Of a stretch of 64,000 nucleotides of DNA, positions 8,498 through 18,183 are shown piece by piece. Source of the stretch: Planctomycetota bacterium. GTDB lineage: Bacteria; Planctomycetota; JACOTG01. The translations under genes were made by a program, and so were the position numbers. Position 1 is the stretch's first letter; each line of letters starts with the position of its first letter. The notes beneath the pieces were generated by a model, which was given only the letters and a program-made list of their open reading frames with translations, was not told the DNA's origin and ran no database searches. The stretch is taken from the NCBI GenBank assembly GCA_016178505.1, contig JACOTG010000253.1, positions 1 to 64,000 on the forward strand, in the 5' to 3' direction.

Positions 8498-10813
8498 CTA
8501 CTGGATGTGCAGCTCCACGAGGTTCGTGATGCTGAACCCGTTCGGGTTGGCGGCCGCGTCGTCGCGGATGAACGCAAAGAGACTGCCGGTGATCGGGTGC
8601 GTCGCTCCGCCGTTGAGCCGGAAGATCGTTCCCGGCGCGGGCGGCGCGTCGGGGAGATTCGACGTGCCGAGCAGAGGCTCGTGCCGCAGTTGGTTCAGGA
8701 TCTTCAGCGGTTGCGGACTCCCTCCGGTGAACGGAGTCGGGAGGCACCCCGTGCCGAGCGAGATGCCGTTGTGCGATTGCTCCGTGACGGTCGAGCGCGT
8801 CGCAACGCCGTGGTACGCATAGAAGCAATACTTCGACGTCGAGCGCGAAGGCGGAAGACCCATCGAGATCGTGACCGGCTGACGAACGCCGACAGTCACG
8901 ATGCGGTCGGGCTCGTTGCCGAACGAGCCGTTGACGAAGAGCGTCGGCGTGATCGGCCCCGCGCCCGCGTTCACGTTGCCCGGCCTGCAGAGGATCTCCG
9001 GACCGAGGAACCGGTACGCGCCGGCGAGAGTGCCCATGCCGTTCTGATTCGAGACCACGACGTCCACCGTCGATTCCGCCGACGCCGGCGTCGTGCACGT
9101 GATCTGGTTGTCGTTGACGACGACGATGTTGGTGGCCGTGACGCCGCCGAACGTCACCGAGATCGAATGGATGCGATCGACGAATCCGAACCCGGAGATC
9201 GTGACGTTCGTGCCGACGTTTTCGGGCCCGTACTGCGGTGCAATCGTCAGAGGAGTCGGGCGATCATCGTAGTTGTAGGCGTTCCGAAGCACGTTCGAGC
9301 CGTTCGCGTTCGAGATCGTGACGTCGACGAGGTCGACGCCGGCGGGCGTGCGGCACGTGATCGTCTGGTCGTCGATGACCTGGACGTTCGTGGCCAAGTT
9401 CGCGCCGAAGCGGATGGTCGGCGCGCCGCCATTCGCGAACTGCCAACCGGTGAGCACGACGAACGTGTTGCCGGCTTCCGGACCATGGTGCGGTGAAACG
9501 CGCGCGAGTCGCGGCGCGACCGTCGACAGGAACGACGACACGCTCGGGTTCTCGTCGTCGCCGTCGAGACCGGCCGGAGTGCTTTGGACGGCCGGCGCGG
9601 TCCACAACCGCGTGTCCGGATCGTACGACGCATAGAAGATGTCGCTCGGCGGAAACGCTCCGCCCTGCGACCACCACGTGGCGAGAACGCCGCTCTTGAT
9701 CGGACAAAGCGCGATGCGGGTGTCGACGCCTCCCGTCCCGCCGAGGATGTCCTCGGTCGTGAACGACGTGCCGAGGTTGGAGTTCCACTCGAGGAATCCG
9801 TCGAGCGAATACCCGACGACGAACCCGCCGACGCCGTCCGTCGAAATCGCGGGCGAATGCGCGCGATCGAGCGCGAGCTTGTCGCCGCCGGCCGAAGTGG
9901 AGACGCCGGTCCAGCTCGCGCCGTCGAAGCTCGCGCCGGCGATGCCGGGCGAGGCGATGAGCGCGGACGTCGCCTCGCCGCCCCACGTGGCGATCGTGTT
10001 GCCCGCGGGCCCCGCGGCGAGGCCGAGTCGCGAGAACGGATCCGATGCGACCTCGAACGCGCGACCACCCGAAACGGGGATGGGCTGATTGGGCGTCCAG
10101 GTCACGCCGTTCCACGCGGAGAAGAAGACGCGCGATTGACTCACGCCGAAGCTGAGGTCGCTCCAGATCGCGACGGCCCGGTGCACGGTCGTGCCTCCGA
10201 CGATCGAGGCTTGCGAAGTGAACGCGAGCTCGGGGATCGCGGCTTGGCCAGGCCATGTCCCGGGAACCGGATTGATCGGTGCGGCGAGAGTCCACATCGA
10301 TCCGTCCCACCGGCTCGTGTAGATGACCTTGCGAACGGCATCGTCGTGCACCCAGATCGCGAAGGCCGTTCCGTCGGTGTCGAACGCAATCGCGGGATCG
10401 GAGTCGTCGCCGGCGAGCGTTGCGATCGGAAGGGCTCCGGACCACGTCGATCCATCGAAGACCGAGTACCAGATGTCGGTCGTGATCGCTGCATTCTCGG
10501 TGTCGTGCTCCCAAACGGCGAGCGCGCCGCCGGTGGGCGCGAACGCAACGGCCGGATTCACGTCATCGCCGGGAAGCGAGGAAACCGGGTCGACGAGGTC
10601 GCTACCGTTCGCGTGCCACTCGAGCCCCGCAAACGAGTTGACCTCCAGCACGGAGTAAAAGACGTCCCATCCGCCGGTCGAGGCGTCGCGGTGTTGCCAG
10701 ACGGCGACGGCGTCGTCGGATGCCGCGCGGGCGGCGGCCGCACCGGTGATGGCGACGGCGGCGAGCAGCGCGCCTCGAACGATCGACAATCTGAGCTTCG
10801 ACGATGAACGCAT
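8498..10813 (-). CDS. Secreted beta-propeller-like / IPT-TIG protein with shared C-terminal module
   Basis: The track start at 10894 is too far upstream. The ATG at 10813 has a perfect GAGGAGG Shine-Dalgarno and begins a signal peptide (MRSSSKLRLSIVRGALLAAV, cleavage near AAARA), giving 771 residues. Residues ~30-430 hold repeated segments of the type VWY-x-VFDG-x-W and AVWxHD, like BNR/sialidase-type propeller blades. Two IPT/TIG domains follow (residues ~430-600; markers P-x-x-GPEAG, VTISGFGF and VTFGG-x-x-ATN). The last ~160 residues, from GNVNAGAGPITP, are homologous to the C-terminus of the 5806-7029 protein. TIG domains are extracellular Ig-like folds. The protein is probably secreted or displayed; ligand unknown. 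A strong terminator follows the gene. Confidence 0.85.
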   Translation of the reverse strand: MRSSSKLRLSIVRGALLAAVAITGAAAARAASDDAVAVWQHRDASTGGWDVFYSVLEVNSFAGLEWHANGSDLVDPVSSLPGDDVNPAVAFAPTGGALAVWEHDTENAAITTDIWYSVFDGSTWSGALPIATLAGDDSDPAIAFDTDGTAFAIWVHDDAVRKVIYTSRWDGSMWTLAAPINPVPGTWPGQAAIPELAFTSQASIVGGTTVHRAVAIWSDLSFGVSQSRVFFSAWNGVTWTPNQPIPVSGGRAFEVASDPFSRLGLAAGPAGNTIATWGGEATSALIASPGIAGASFDGASWTGVSTSAGGDKLALDRAHSPAISTDGVGGFVVGYSLDGFLEWNSNLGTSFTTEDILGGTGGVDTRIALCPIKSGVLATWWSQGGAFPPSDIFYASYDPDTRLWTAPAVQSTPAGLDGDDENPSVSSFLSTVAPRLARVSPHHGPEAGNTFVVLTGWQFANGGAPTIRFGANLATNVQVIDDQTITCRTPAGVDLVDVTISNANGSNVLRNAYNYDDRPTPLTIAPQYGPENVGTNVTISGFGFVDRIHSISVTFGGVTATNIVVVNDNQITCTTPASAESTVDVVVSNQNGMGTLAGAYRFLGPEILCRPGNVNAGAGPITPTLFVNGSFGNEPDRIVTVGVRQPVTISMGLPPSRSTSKYCFYAYHGVATRSTVTEQSHNGISLGTGCLPTPFTGGSPQPLKILNQLRHEPLLGTSNLPDAPPAPGTIFRLNGGATHPITGSLFAFIRDDAAANPNGFSITNLVELHIQ

Positions 10814-11156
10814 ACGATTGACCTCCTCACACCAACGAATGCCGCTCGCGCCACTTCGGCGGGCGGAACCAGCCAATTGCGCCACGGAGGGCACGACGGG
10901 AGCCGCGTCTCATCATCCGTCGAGACGATTGGACCTTGCGGCAACGCTCGCTTGCGGTCGCCATGAATGCGCGGCCGCCGATACCCCCTGAGAATGCGCG
11001 AGCCAAGATACCGGTCCGCGAGGGTGGGCGCAAGGTCGTGAGGGCGCGCACCGGCGCCGGCGACTCACCCTCACGACTCACGACTCACGACTGAAGATCG
11101 GCGATCATGGGCCGGGCCGAGCGTGACGTTTCTCGGGCGACGGTCGAGTATGAGAC
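10814..11156. other. Divergent intergenic region with a heptamer repeat
   Basis: About 340 bases separate the divergent TIG and sigma-fusion genes and should hold promoters for both. The one distinctive element is three perfect tandem copies of TCACGAC at 11071-11091. I see no gene here; the track ORFs are shadows. Confidence 0.5.
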
Positions 11157-14100
11157 ATGAGCATGAATGATCGGTTGTCATCGTTGGGGTTGGACCGCTT
11201 GTTCGACCGATTTCGCCGCAAGGGTGACGTCGCGGCTCTCGGCGCCGTGTTCGATCGCACCGCTTCGGAGCTCCTGCGCGTGGCCTCGACTTTCGTCCGC
11301 GATCCGGCAGAGGCCGAGGATCTCGTGCAGGCGACGTTTCTCACGGCAATCGAGCGCTCCGACCGCTACGACTCGTCGCGTCGCCTGACGGCGTGGCTGC
11401 TGGGGATTCTCGTCCACCATGCGCACGAGCTTCGGCGAAAGCACGCCCGTGAGATCGACCCGGATCGGGTCAGGTCGATGGCGTCGTTGCCGTCGCAGCC
11501 CGATGCCGAGGTCGAGGCGCGCGAGCTGTCGACGGAAGTCGAACGGGCGCTCGCCTCGCTCTCACCGAAGGACCGCGCGATCCTCGATGCCTTCCTCCGC
11601 GACGGAAAGCGAGCCGTGGACATCGCGCAGGCCGAGGGCCTTGCTCCGGGGACGGTCCGCATGCAAATCCATCGCGGGCTCGACCGTCTGAGAAAGGCGC
11701 TTCCTGCAGGGCTCGTGGGCGGAGCAGTGGTCGTTGCGGGCGGCCGCGGGCTGGCGGCCCTTCGCGCCAACGTGATGCAGCGAGCCGCGACGACTGCGGC
11801 GTCCGTCTCGGCGACGGGCGCCGCCGTCGGAGGCGGCGCTCTTCTCGGAGGATGGATCGTGAGCAAGAAAGCCGTCGTCGTCGCGCTCGGCCTCGCCCTC
11901 GTCGCCGCGATTCTCTGGCTCGCGAATCCGCGCGAGGCACGCGATGCGGCGCGTCCTTCGAACGTCGTCGCGTCGTCGAGCGCGCCGGCGCCGGCGATGA
12001 CGGCACCGACCGCAACGGTGACGATTGCGCGACCGGCCGAGGCGTCCTCCGTCGCGCGCGCTCCGTCCGCGTTCGAACGCGCGCTCGCAGGGCTGACGGG
12101 CCGGCTCGTCGAGCACGACGGAACGCCCGTTCCCGAAACGCGAATCGCGCTGGTCGAAGTGCGCGCCGAGCTTCTCGCCGATCTCTTCATCGGAAGCGTC
12201 GATCCGAATCCGCGACCGCTCGACGTCGTGGTCGCCACCGGCGTCACCGACGCCGAGGGGCGCTTTCTCCTTCGCGGCGCGCGCACGCTCGGGTCGCATG
12301 CGCTCGGCATCGATCTCGGCGGAGCCCGCGGTGCGCTGAAGTTGATCGACGCGGCGCTGCACCCCGGCGAAGTCGTCGACGTCGGCGACGTGCGGCTCGC
12401 GGCCACGGGATCGCTCTCCGGTCGAGTCGTCGACGAGCTGGGCCGGCCGGTCGCGAGGGCGCGGGTTCGCGCGGCGGAAATCCCGTCCGCGTTCCTCGAG
12501 CTGGGCGCGACCGAGGTTCGAGGAGACAGCGTCCTCGCGTGGGTCTCGGGACCGAAACCTCGCGTCGAAGAGCTGCCGCCCGCGATAGGCGCGTACGAAG
12601 ACCGCCTGCCGGTGGCGACGACGCGCACCGACGGCGAGGGACGCTTCGCGCTCGAGCGCGTCCCGGTGGGCAAGCAGGCCGTCGTCGTCGATGCGCCCGG
12701 GTTCGCGACGCTCACCGACGGCCCCATCGCGCTCGCCGAGGGCATGAGCTACTCGATGGGAGACGTTGCGATCTCGCGCGGTCTCGCCGTCCACGGATGC
12801 GTCGTCGCCGCCGACGGACGTGGCGTCGCTCGCGCGGAGGTGTGCGTCGGGCCGCTCTCGATCGTGCGAGGGATGGCGCAAACCGGTTTCGCGATCCTGC
12901 AACGTTGCGGGCGCACCGACGCGAGCGGTCGATTCGAGGCGGCCGGCGTGCGCGCGGCCGACGCCCTCGTCGTCGCGGCGCGCGACTCGGCCTCGCATCC
13001 GTGGGCGACGTCGCTCGTGCGCGACGCTTCGAGCGAGGTCATCGTGACGCTCGAGGCGGCGTCGTCCGCCGTCGTGGACGTCGTTGACGACGAGGGCGCG
13101 CCCGTCGCCGGCGTCACGTTCAGCGCTCATCCGGACTCGGGCGCGCTCGCCGGGGGGCGCGTCGGGCAATTCTCGGCGGATGTGATTTCGGCGACGCCCG
13201 ACGCGGAAGTCCACGGACGCTACCGACTCGAGGATTTGTCGCGCGGCGCCTACGCGCTCGTCGCGCGGGCGACGGATCACGCGTTCGCCGTGGTCCCGCT
13301 GCACGTCGAGGGATCTGCCGAGCCGACGCGGATCGTGCTGCCGCGCTGCGGCGGCGTTGAGATCCTCGTGCGGGACGGTCGCAGCGGCGAGCCGGTCGCA
13401 GACGCAGAGGTCACCGTGCAGCGAGTCGACGTGGCGGTCACGCCGTTGGAGATCGTGCGCACCGATGCCGACGGCATCGCACGAATCGACTGTGTCGTGC
13501 GCAGCGCAGACGTCGCCCTTCGCGTGCGCGTGGCTCATCCCGCGTATGCGACGGCGAGCGTTCCGTTCGATCCGACGACGGATCGTCACGTCGTCGCGCT
13601 TTTGCCCGGCGGCGAATTGCTCGCCCGCCTTCGCGACGGCGAGCAATTCACGCGGTCGTACGTCCTCGTCCTCGACCAGAAAGGCCCGCGCGGATTCCCG
13701 GACGGCGTGCTGACGCGGACGGGGGCGTTCGATTCGAAAGGGGCGTCGCGCCTCTCGCGGCTCGAGCCGGGGCGATGGACGTGGACGGTCCAGTTGTCGT
13801 TCGGCGACGCCTCGCCGCTCGAGCTTCTCGCCCCGCAGCACCATTCTGATTACCTGAAGAGGGGCGACGTCGAGATCGAAGAGGGCGAGACGACGGAGAT
13901 CGAGATCGTGCTCGACGGCGAACCGCGGACCCTCGTCGATCGGCAAGCGAGCGCGATGCTCGCGGGAACGGTGCGCATCAACGGCGAGCCCGCCGCGGAC
14001 GTGCGCCTCGACTTGAACCCGGAGAACGACGAAGGGCCACGCGACATGGGCGTGAAAACGAATCGCCGCGGCGCTTACGACTTCGGCGCGATCACGCCCG

Positions 14101-14804
14101 GGCGGTACAAGCTCATCGTTCGTCGCACGCAGTTGACCGAGACGTCAGGTAGGTTAGGCGAGATGGGCGCACTCGAGAAGATCGACCTTGCGTCGGGAGA
14201 GCATCGTCAATTCGACGTCGATTGGACGGTGACCGACGTCGATGTGCGAGTCGTTCGCGCGCGCGGCGGCGAGCCCGTGTCCGGCGCTCTGGTGCAGCTC
14301 CGCCCATCGAGTAGCGGTAGCGGACGCCTCCTTTCCGCGGCCTCGGCAGACGGAGACGGCCACGCGCACGTGTCCGTCTTCGCGGGCGGCTCCTACGACG
14401 TGGCTGCGCATCACGACGAGCGCGGCGTCGGCAAGGCCACGATCTGGCTCGGTGACACGCAGACCCACGCCGAGTTGACCGTCGCTCTCGACGAGGGCGT
14501 CGAGTGCTCGGGGTGGATCGTTGCCGACGAAGGGCTCCCGGTCGGCGACGGACACGTGAGGCTCTCGGTCTGGGCTTCGGGGGACGGTTACGTGCTCATC
14601 TCGTACCCGCTCGTCTTCGACGGCCGCCGGGCGCCGTTTCGCGTCGTCGGGCTCGCCCCGGGGAGCTACTACGCGAGCGTGCACATGCCCGGTGGGCAAG
14701 GCGTGGCGGTGCCGTTCGAGCTTCGCGCCGGCGGCTCCCGGACGTTCGAGTGGACGTTCGTCCCGCGGAAAGACGAGAACGAACCGGGTGCCGATCATCG
14801 CTGA
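11157..14804 (+). CDS. ECF sigma factor fused to membrane anchor and CarboxypepD_reg repeats
   Basis: This 1215-residue protein starts with a complete ECF sigma factor: region 2 at ~24-95 (DPAEAEDLVQATFLTAIE) and region 4 at ~128-178 (LSPKDRAILDAFL, then the helix-turn-helix TVRMQIHRGLDRLRKAL). An Ala/Gly-rich hydrophobic stretch (~182-230) and a clear membrane helix (KKAVVVALGLALVAAILWLA, ~237-257) follow. The remaining ~950 residues are predicted outside the cytoplasm and hold several carboxypeptidase-regulatory-like Ig domains, each with a GRVVDELGRPVARARV-type start. ECF factors normally rely on a separate anti-sigma factor; here sensor and sigma are covalently joined. Large C-terminal extensions on ECF factors are a known planctomycete trait. 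An alternative ATG lies at 11163; no clear Shine-Dalgarno precedes either. Confidence 0.88.
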   Translation: MSMNDRLSSLGLDRLFDRFRRKGDVAALGAVFDRTASELLRVASTFVRDPAEAEDLVQATFLTAIERSDRYDSSRRLTAWLLGILVHHAHELRRKHAREIDPDRVRSMASLPSQPDAEVEARELSTEVERALASLSPKDRAILDAFLRDGKRAVDIAQAEGLAPGTVRMQIHRGLDRLRKALPAGLVGGAVVVAGGRGLAALRANVMQRAATTAASVSATGAAVGGGALLGGWIVSKKAVVVALGLALVAAILWLANPREARDAARPSNVVASSSAPAPAMTAPTATVTIARPAEASSVARAPSAFERALAGLTGRLVEHDGTPVPETRIALVEVRAELLADLFIGSVDPNPRPLDVVVATGVTDAEGRFLLRGARTLGSHALGIDLGGARGALKLIDAALHPGEVVDVGDVRLAATGSLSGRVVDELGRPVARARVRAAEIPSAFLELGATEVRGDSVLAWVSGPKPRVEELPPAIGAYEDRLPVATTRTDGEGRFALERVPVGKQAVVVDAPGFATLTDGPIALAEGMSYSMGDVAISRGLAVHGCVVAADGRGVARAEVCVGPLSIVRGMAQTGFAILQRCGRTDASGRFEAAGVRAADALVVAARDSASHPWATSLVRDASSEVIVTLEAASSAVVDVVDDEGAPVAGVTFSAHPDSGALAGGRVGQFSADVISATPDAEVHGRYRLEDLSRGAYALVARATDHAFAVVPLHVEGSAEPTRIVLPRCGGVEILVRDGRSGEPVADAEVTVQRVDVAVTPLEIVRTDADGIARIDCVVRSADVALRVRVAHPAYATASVPFDPTTDRHVVALLPGGELLARLRDGEQFTRSYVLVLDQKGPRGFPDGVLTRTGAFDSKGASRLSRLEPGRWTWTVQLSFGDASPLELLAPQHHSDYLKRGDVEIEEGETTEIEIVLDGEPRTLVDRQASAMLAGTVRINGEPAADVRLDLNPENDEGPRDMGVKTNRRGAYDFGAITPGRYKLIVRRTQLTETSGRLGEMGALEKIDLASGEHRQFDVDWTVTDVDVRVVRARGGEPVSGALVQLRPSSSGSGRLLSAASADGDGHAHVSVFAGGSYDVAAHHDERGVGKATIWLGDTQTHAELTVALDEGVECSGWIVADEGLPVGDGHVRLSVWASGDGYVLISYPLVFDGRRAPFRVVGLAPGSYYASVHMPGGQGVAVPFELRAGGSRTFEWTFVPRKDENEPGADHR

Positions 14805-15131
14805 GCGGCGTGGCGTCCCCACCGTTGGGGGAAGGTCGACACCGCGCGCGGAATAATCCACGCACGATCGCGGCGTCGACCCGAGGTTTGGCGTGCCGGA
14901 GCACCGATTTCTCATCGCAGCGCCACGATAGACCGCACCGTCGCACGTCCGCCCGCCGCGAGAAAGCCGGATGGGCTGGCACCACGATTGCTCCGGTATC
15001 GATCGTCGACCCGGGGCCCCGAGCGGCCGCCCGGGAGGGCGATCTTCCGATGCCTGCCTCGGAGCCCCGAGACAGCGAAACTTCTATCCCCGACGTTGCA
15101 GCGGGCTACTCTGCCCGAAGGATGACGAACC
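14805..15131. other. Intergenic region after the sigma fusion
   Basis: About 330 bases hold no gene that I can support. An AAGGA motif 10 nt before 15132 serves the next gene. A short imperfect hairpin (TCCCC / GGGGA) soon after the sigma-fusion stop is too weak to call a terminator. Confidence 0.45.
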
Positions 15132-15983
15132 ATGAAGACTCCAACGCGTATCCGCGGATGGATCGTTGGCTCGATCGTCTGCGTGTCGATCGGTCTTACG
15201 CTTCTGCCGAGTGCCCATGGGCAGTTGCCGCCGTCGGTGAAGTGCGCGCGTGTCGTCTACCAGGAGAGCGGCGGGCTTCTCGGCGTGGAGAACCGGCTTT
15301 CGCTCTTCGACGACGGGCGAGTGGTCTACGCGACGGCCGACGTCCGAGGCGCGCGGACGATCGAGTGGGTCGTGCCTGCTCGCGAAGTCGATCTCCTGAA
15401 CGCGCTTTTCGTGGGAACGGAGTTCATGAAGATGCCGCCCGCCTTCAAGGCGGACGGAATCGTGATGGACGGCGTGACGTATCTGGTGACCTACAAGTCA
15501 CCGGACGGTCCGAGCCACACGGTGCAGAGCGAGACGCTCGCCGCCGAGCCGCTCGGCTTTGTAATGATCCGCGAACAGTGCGCTGCGCTCGGACGAGAGG
15601 TGCTCGACGCGGTCGTCTTCGAGATGAAAGCCCGCGGCGGGTTCGTCGGTGAGGATCATAGCCTGGTCGTGCGTGCTTCGGGCGAATGGGCCTATCGCTG
15701 CGAGACTCCGGGCCATCCGGAGCGGACGCACGACGCACGAGGCGTCTTCCCTCCGGCTCAGCTCGCACGACTGAGCGGCGCACTTCTCTCGGACGAATTC
15801 ATGTCGCTTCCCGTGTGCCTTGGCGGACACGGTGGCGCGGACGTCGTCGACTACGAGGTGAGTGCTGCGATGGACGGGGCCCATCACACGGTTCACTTCA
15901 CCGACCTCAGCCCCGCGATCCCGCACGTCTTGACGATGGTCGAGGGATCGATGAGTCGTCTGATCGCGCGTGTCGAGCCCTGA
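15132..15983 (+). CDS. Secreted protein with two copies of one domain
   Basis: This 283-residue protein begins with a signal peptide (IVGSIVCVSIGLTLLPSAHG, cleavage after AHG). The mature part looks like two copies of a ~115-residue domain. Both run as a GG-containing strand, a strand with G-x-V/W-x-Y, a short helix with LNALFVGTEFMKMP or LSGALLSDEFMSLP, and a closing HTV strand (GPSHTVQ and AHHTVHF). I do not recognise the family and see no catalytic motif. AAGGA lies 10 nt before the ATG. A strong terminator ends the gene, so it is the last gene of its transcript. Periplasmic or surface location is inferred. Confidence 0.75.
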   Translation: MKTPTRIRGWIVGSIVCVSIGLTLLPSAHGQLPPSVKCARVVYQESGGLLGVENRLSLFDDGRVVYATADVRGARTIEWVVPAREVDLLNALFVGTEFMKMPPAFKADGIVMDGVTYLVTYKSPDGPSHTVQSETLAAEPLGFVMIREQCAALGREVLDAVVFEMKARGGFVGEDHSLVVRASGEWAYRCETPGHPERTHDARGVFPPAQLARLSGALLSDEFMSLPVCLGGHGGADVVDYEVSAAMDGAHHTVHFTDLSPAIPHVLTMVEGSMSRLIARVEP

Positions 15984-16011
15984 ACTGGCGTCATTGCGGA
16001 TCGGCGCGCGA

Positions 16012-16048
16012 GGGCCCGAGGGACGCGAGTTCCTTGGGCCCGGCTTTT
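16012..16048 (+). terminator. Rho-independent terminator after the 15132 gene
   Basis: A 13-bp stem with two G-T pairs (GGGCCCGAGGGAC / GTTCCTTGGGCCC) closes on a GCGA tetraloop and is followed by GGCTTTT. It ends 2 bases before the ATG at 16050 used by the ORF track, which argues that the real start of the next gene is the ATG at 16107. Confidence 0.87.
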
Positions 16049-16089
16049 CATGTGGATTGAATCCTCCCTCGAATCGCGCGACCGAGGCT

Positions 16090-16095
16090 TACAAT
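16090..16095 (+). promoter_or_regulatory. -10 like TACAAT ahead of the TMTC-like gene
   Basis: TACAAT lies 11 bases before the ATG at 16107 and downstream of the terminator at 16012-16048, so transcription could start at or near the start codon. No convincing -35 box is present. Confidence 0.35.
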
Positions 16096-16106
16096 CGCCC
16101 GCCCGA

Positions 16107-18143
16107 ATGTCTCCGCGGACCTCCGCTCTCGTCGTCATGCTCGTGGCAGCGCTCGCGTATGCGAATGCGCTCGGCGGCTCTTTCGTCGGCGACGACCGTC
16201 AGCTCGTGCTCGAGAATCCGGCGGTACGATCGCTGAAGAACGTGCCGGCGATGCTCGGGCTCGAAACGGGCGTGCCCGAGGCTCGCGCGCTTCGCAATGC
16301 GAGCTACGCGCTCGATTGGTTCGTGGGGAATGGGTCGCCGGTCGCGTTTCACGTCACGAACCTTCTCCTGCACGCGCTCGCGACGGGACTCGTCTTCGCC
16401 GTGGCACGGCGGGTGATGCCGCGCGCGGCGCTCGCCTCGGCGCTGCTGTTCGCGCTCCACCCGGCGCACACGGAATCGGTCGCGTGGATCGCCGGACGCA
16501 AGGACGTGCTCGCGACCGTGTTCGTGCTGGCGGGCTTCCTGTCCTTCCTGCGATGGCGGGAGCGCGGCGGAAACCGCTGGCTCGCGTGGCTCGCCGCGGC
16601 ATTCGTCGCCGGCGTCCTCTCGAAGGAAGTGGCGTGCGTGCTTCCCGTGCTTTGCCTTGCGTACGACGCTTCCGTTGGCGGTTGGCGCGCGATCCGAACG
16701 CGCTGGCTCCTGTATGCGATCGGCGGGGCGATCGCATTGGTCGTCGTTGCTGCGGTGCTGTTCGAGTGGCGCGTTTCCGCGGTTGCGGGTGCAGGCGGAT
16801 TCCACTGGGTCGCCGGCACGCTTGCCAAATCCGCGCCGACGATCGCCCGCGTCGTGAGCCGCTACCTCGTGCTCCTCGTGCTTCCGGTGAGGCTCGTCGC
16901 GGACTACTCGTTCGACGCGTTTCCGATCTCGTCGAGTTGGAGCGATCCGTTCGCCATCGCAGGACTCGCCCTCGTGGTGTTCGCGTTCGTCGCGGGCGTC
17001 GTCGTATGGCGTCGCAACCGTTCCCTCGGCTTCGCGATGGCCTGGATCGGGCTCGCGCTCGCGCCGGTCGCGCAGATCATCCCGCATCACGAGTTGCTGT
17101 CGGAGCACGACCTCTATCTGCCGTCGGTCGGCATCTGCTGGGTCGGCGGATGGTTCTTCTCGACGCGCGCGGCTCGGCCGTTCCTCGTGACGACGTGCGT
17201 CTTGTTCGCACTGCTCGTGATTCGACGCAATGGGGAGTGGCGCGACGAGCGCTCGATCCTCGAGAGCACCGTGCGTGTGGCGCCGCGCTGCGCGCGTGCC
17301 CAGTTCAATCTTGCGAGGCTCGACGGCGAACGAGGCGACGCGGAGTCGATGCGCTTGCGTCTTCTCGCCGTCGATGCCATCGGGCCGGGTCCCGACGCAA
17401 TGGCGAGTCGCGCCTTCGTCGCGGCCGAAAACGAGATCGTCGTGCAGGCGTTGCGCGGGGGCGCGACCGGAGCCGCGGAGGCCGAATCGCGACTTCGTCG
17501 AGCGATCGCAGCGATGCCCCAGGACGCGGGCTCGCGGCTCAACCTCGCATCCGTTCTCGGCAGTCAAGGGCGCGTCGCCGACGCGGCGACCGTGCTCGAG
17601 GACGGAGTTCGTCGAGGGATCGACGACGCGACCGTCACGCGAACCCTTGCGCGCGCGCGCGGGGAACTGGGCCTGCCCGCGGCGGACGTGCTCGCGCCAC
17701 TCGCGGCGTCCCTGCGGGCGGCGCGCCGTGACGTCGATCGTGATGCCGGCGTCGCGCTCTTGCTGCTACAGTTGGATCGTTCTCACGACGACGGACTTCG
17801 ACTCCTGGCGTACCGCGCGCTCGGGCGATCGGCGGAGGCGTCGGAGTGCCGACGCCGAATCGTCGCGGACGTCCGCGGCGGCGTCGATCTCGTGCCCAAT
17901 CGCGCCGGCGCCCGCAAGCGAGCGCTCGAAGTTGCGCGTCGGGATTCGAATGGATGCGCGTTGCTCGATCTCCCGGGAGCGCTCGACTCCGTGTCGATGA
18001 AGCGAGCGCTCGGTCACCTCCGCGCCCACGTCATTCTCGCGATCGCTGCGGAGCGCGAGAGTTGGCGCGAGGCGACGGCGGCCGGGGACCCGTGGCGTCT
18101 CGTCGACACCGATTTCCGGAGGCTGTTCGGCGAACTGCGCTGA
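16107..18143 (+). CDS. TMTC/PMT-like membrane glycosyltransferase with C-terminal TPRs
   Basis: Starting at the ATG at 16107 the product is 678 residues; the track start at 16050 abuts a terminator. The N-terminal ~400 residues carry about ten membrane helices and the luminal-loop signature of O-mannosyltransferase-like TMTC proteins: FVGDDRQLVLENP (Asp-Asp pair), ALDWFVGNGSPVAFHVTNLL, FALHPAHTESVAWIAGRKD and LLSEHDLYLPSVG. The C-terminal ~280 residues are soluble and helical with degenerate TPRs (AQFNLARLDGERGD, SRLNLASVLGSQGRVADAA). Bacterial relatives are predicted to transfer sugar from a polyprenyl carrier to proteins or other glycans outside the membrane; acceptor unknown. The next gene follows 40 bp downstream. 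Confidence 0.82.
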   Translation: MSPRTSALVVMLVAALAYANALGGSFVGDDRQLVLENPAVRSLKNVPAMLGLETGVPEARALRNASYALDWFVGNGSPVAFHVTNLLLHALATGLVFAVARRVMPRAALASALLFALHPAHTESVAWIAGRKDVLATVFVLAGFLSFLRWRERGGNRWLAWLAAAFVAGVLSKEVACVLPVLCLAYDASVGGWRAIRTRWLLYAIGGAIALVVVAAVLFEWRVSAVAGAGGFHWVAGTLAKSAPTIARVVSRYLVLLVLPVRLVADYSFDAFPISSSWSDPFAIAGLALVVFAFVAGVVVWRRNRSLGFAMAWIGLALAPVAQIIPHHELLSEHDLYLPSVGICWVGGWFFSTRAARPFLVTTCVLFALLVIRRNGEWRDERSILESTVRVAPRCARAQFNLARLDGERGDAESMRLRLLAVDAIGPGPDAMASRAFVAAENEIVVQALRGGATGAAEAESRLRRAIAAMPQDAGSRLNLASVLGSQGRVADAATVLEDGVRRGIDDATVTRTLARARGELGLPAADVLAPLAASLRAARRDVDRDAGVALLLLQLDRSHDDGLRLLAYRALGRSAEASECRRRIVADVRGGVDLVPNRAGARKRALEVARRDSNGCALLDLPGALDSVSMKRALGHLRAHVILAIAAERESWREATAAGDPWRLVDTDFRRLFGELR

Positions 18144-18183
18144 GCGCTGGAAACGGTCGCCGATTCCTGGGAGAAGTGGCGCC

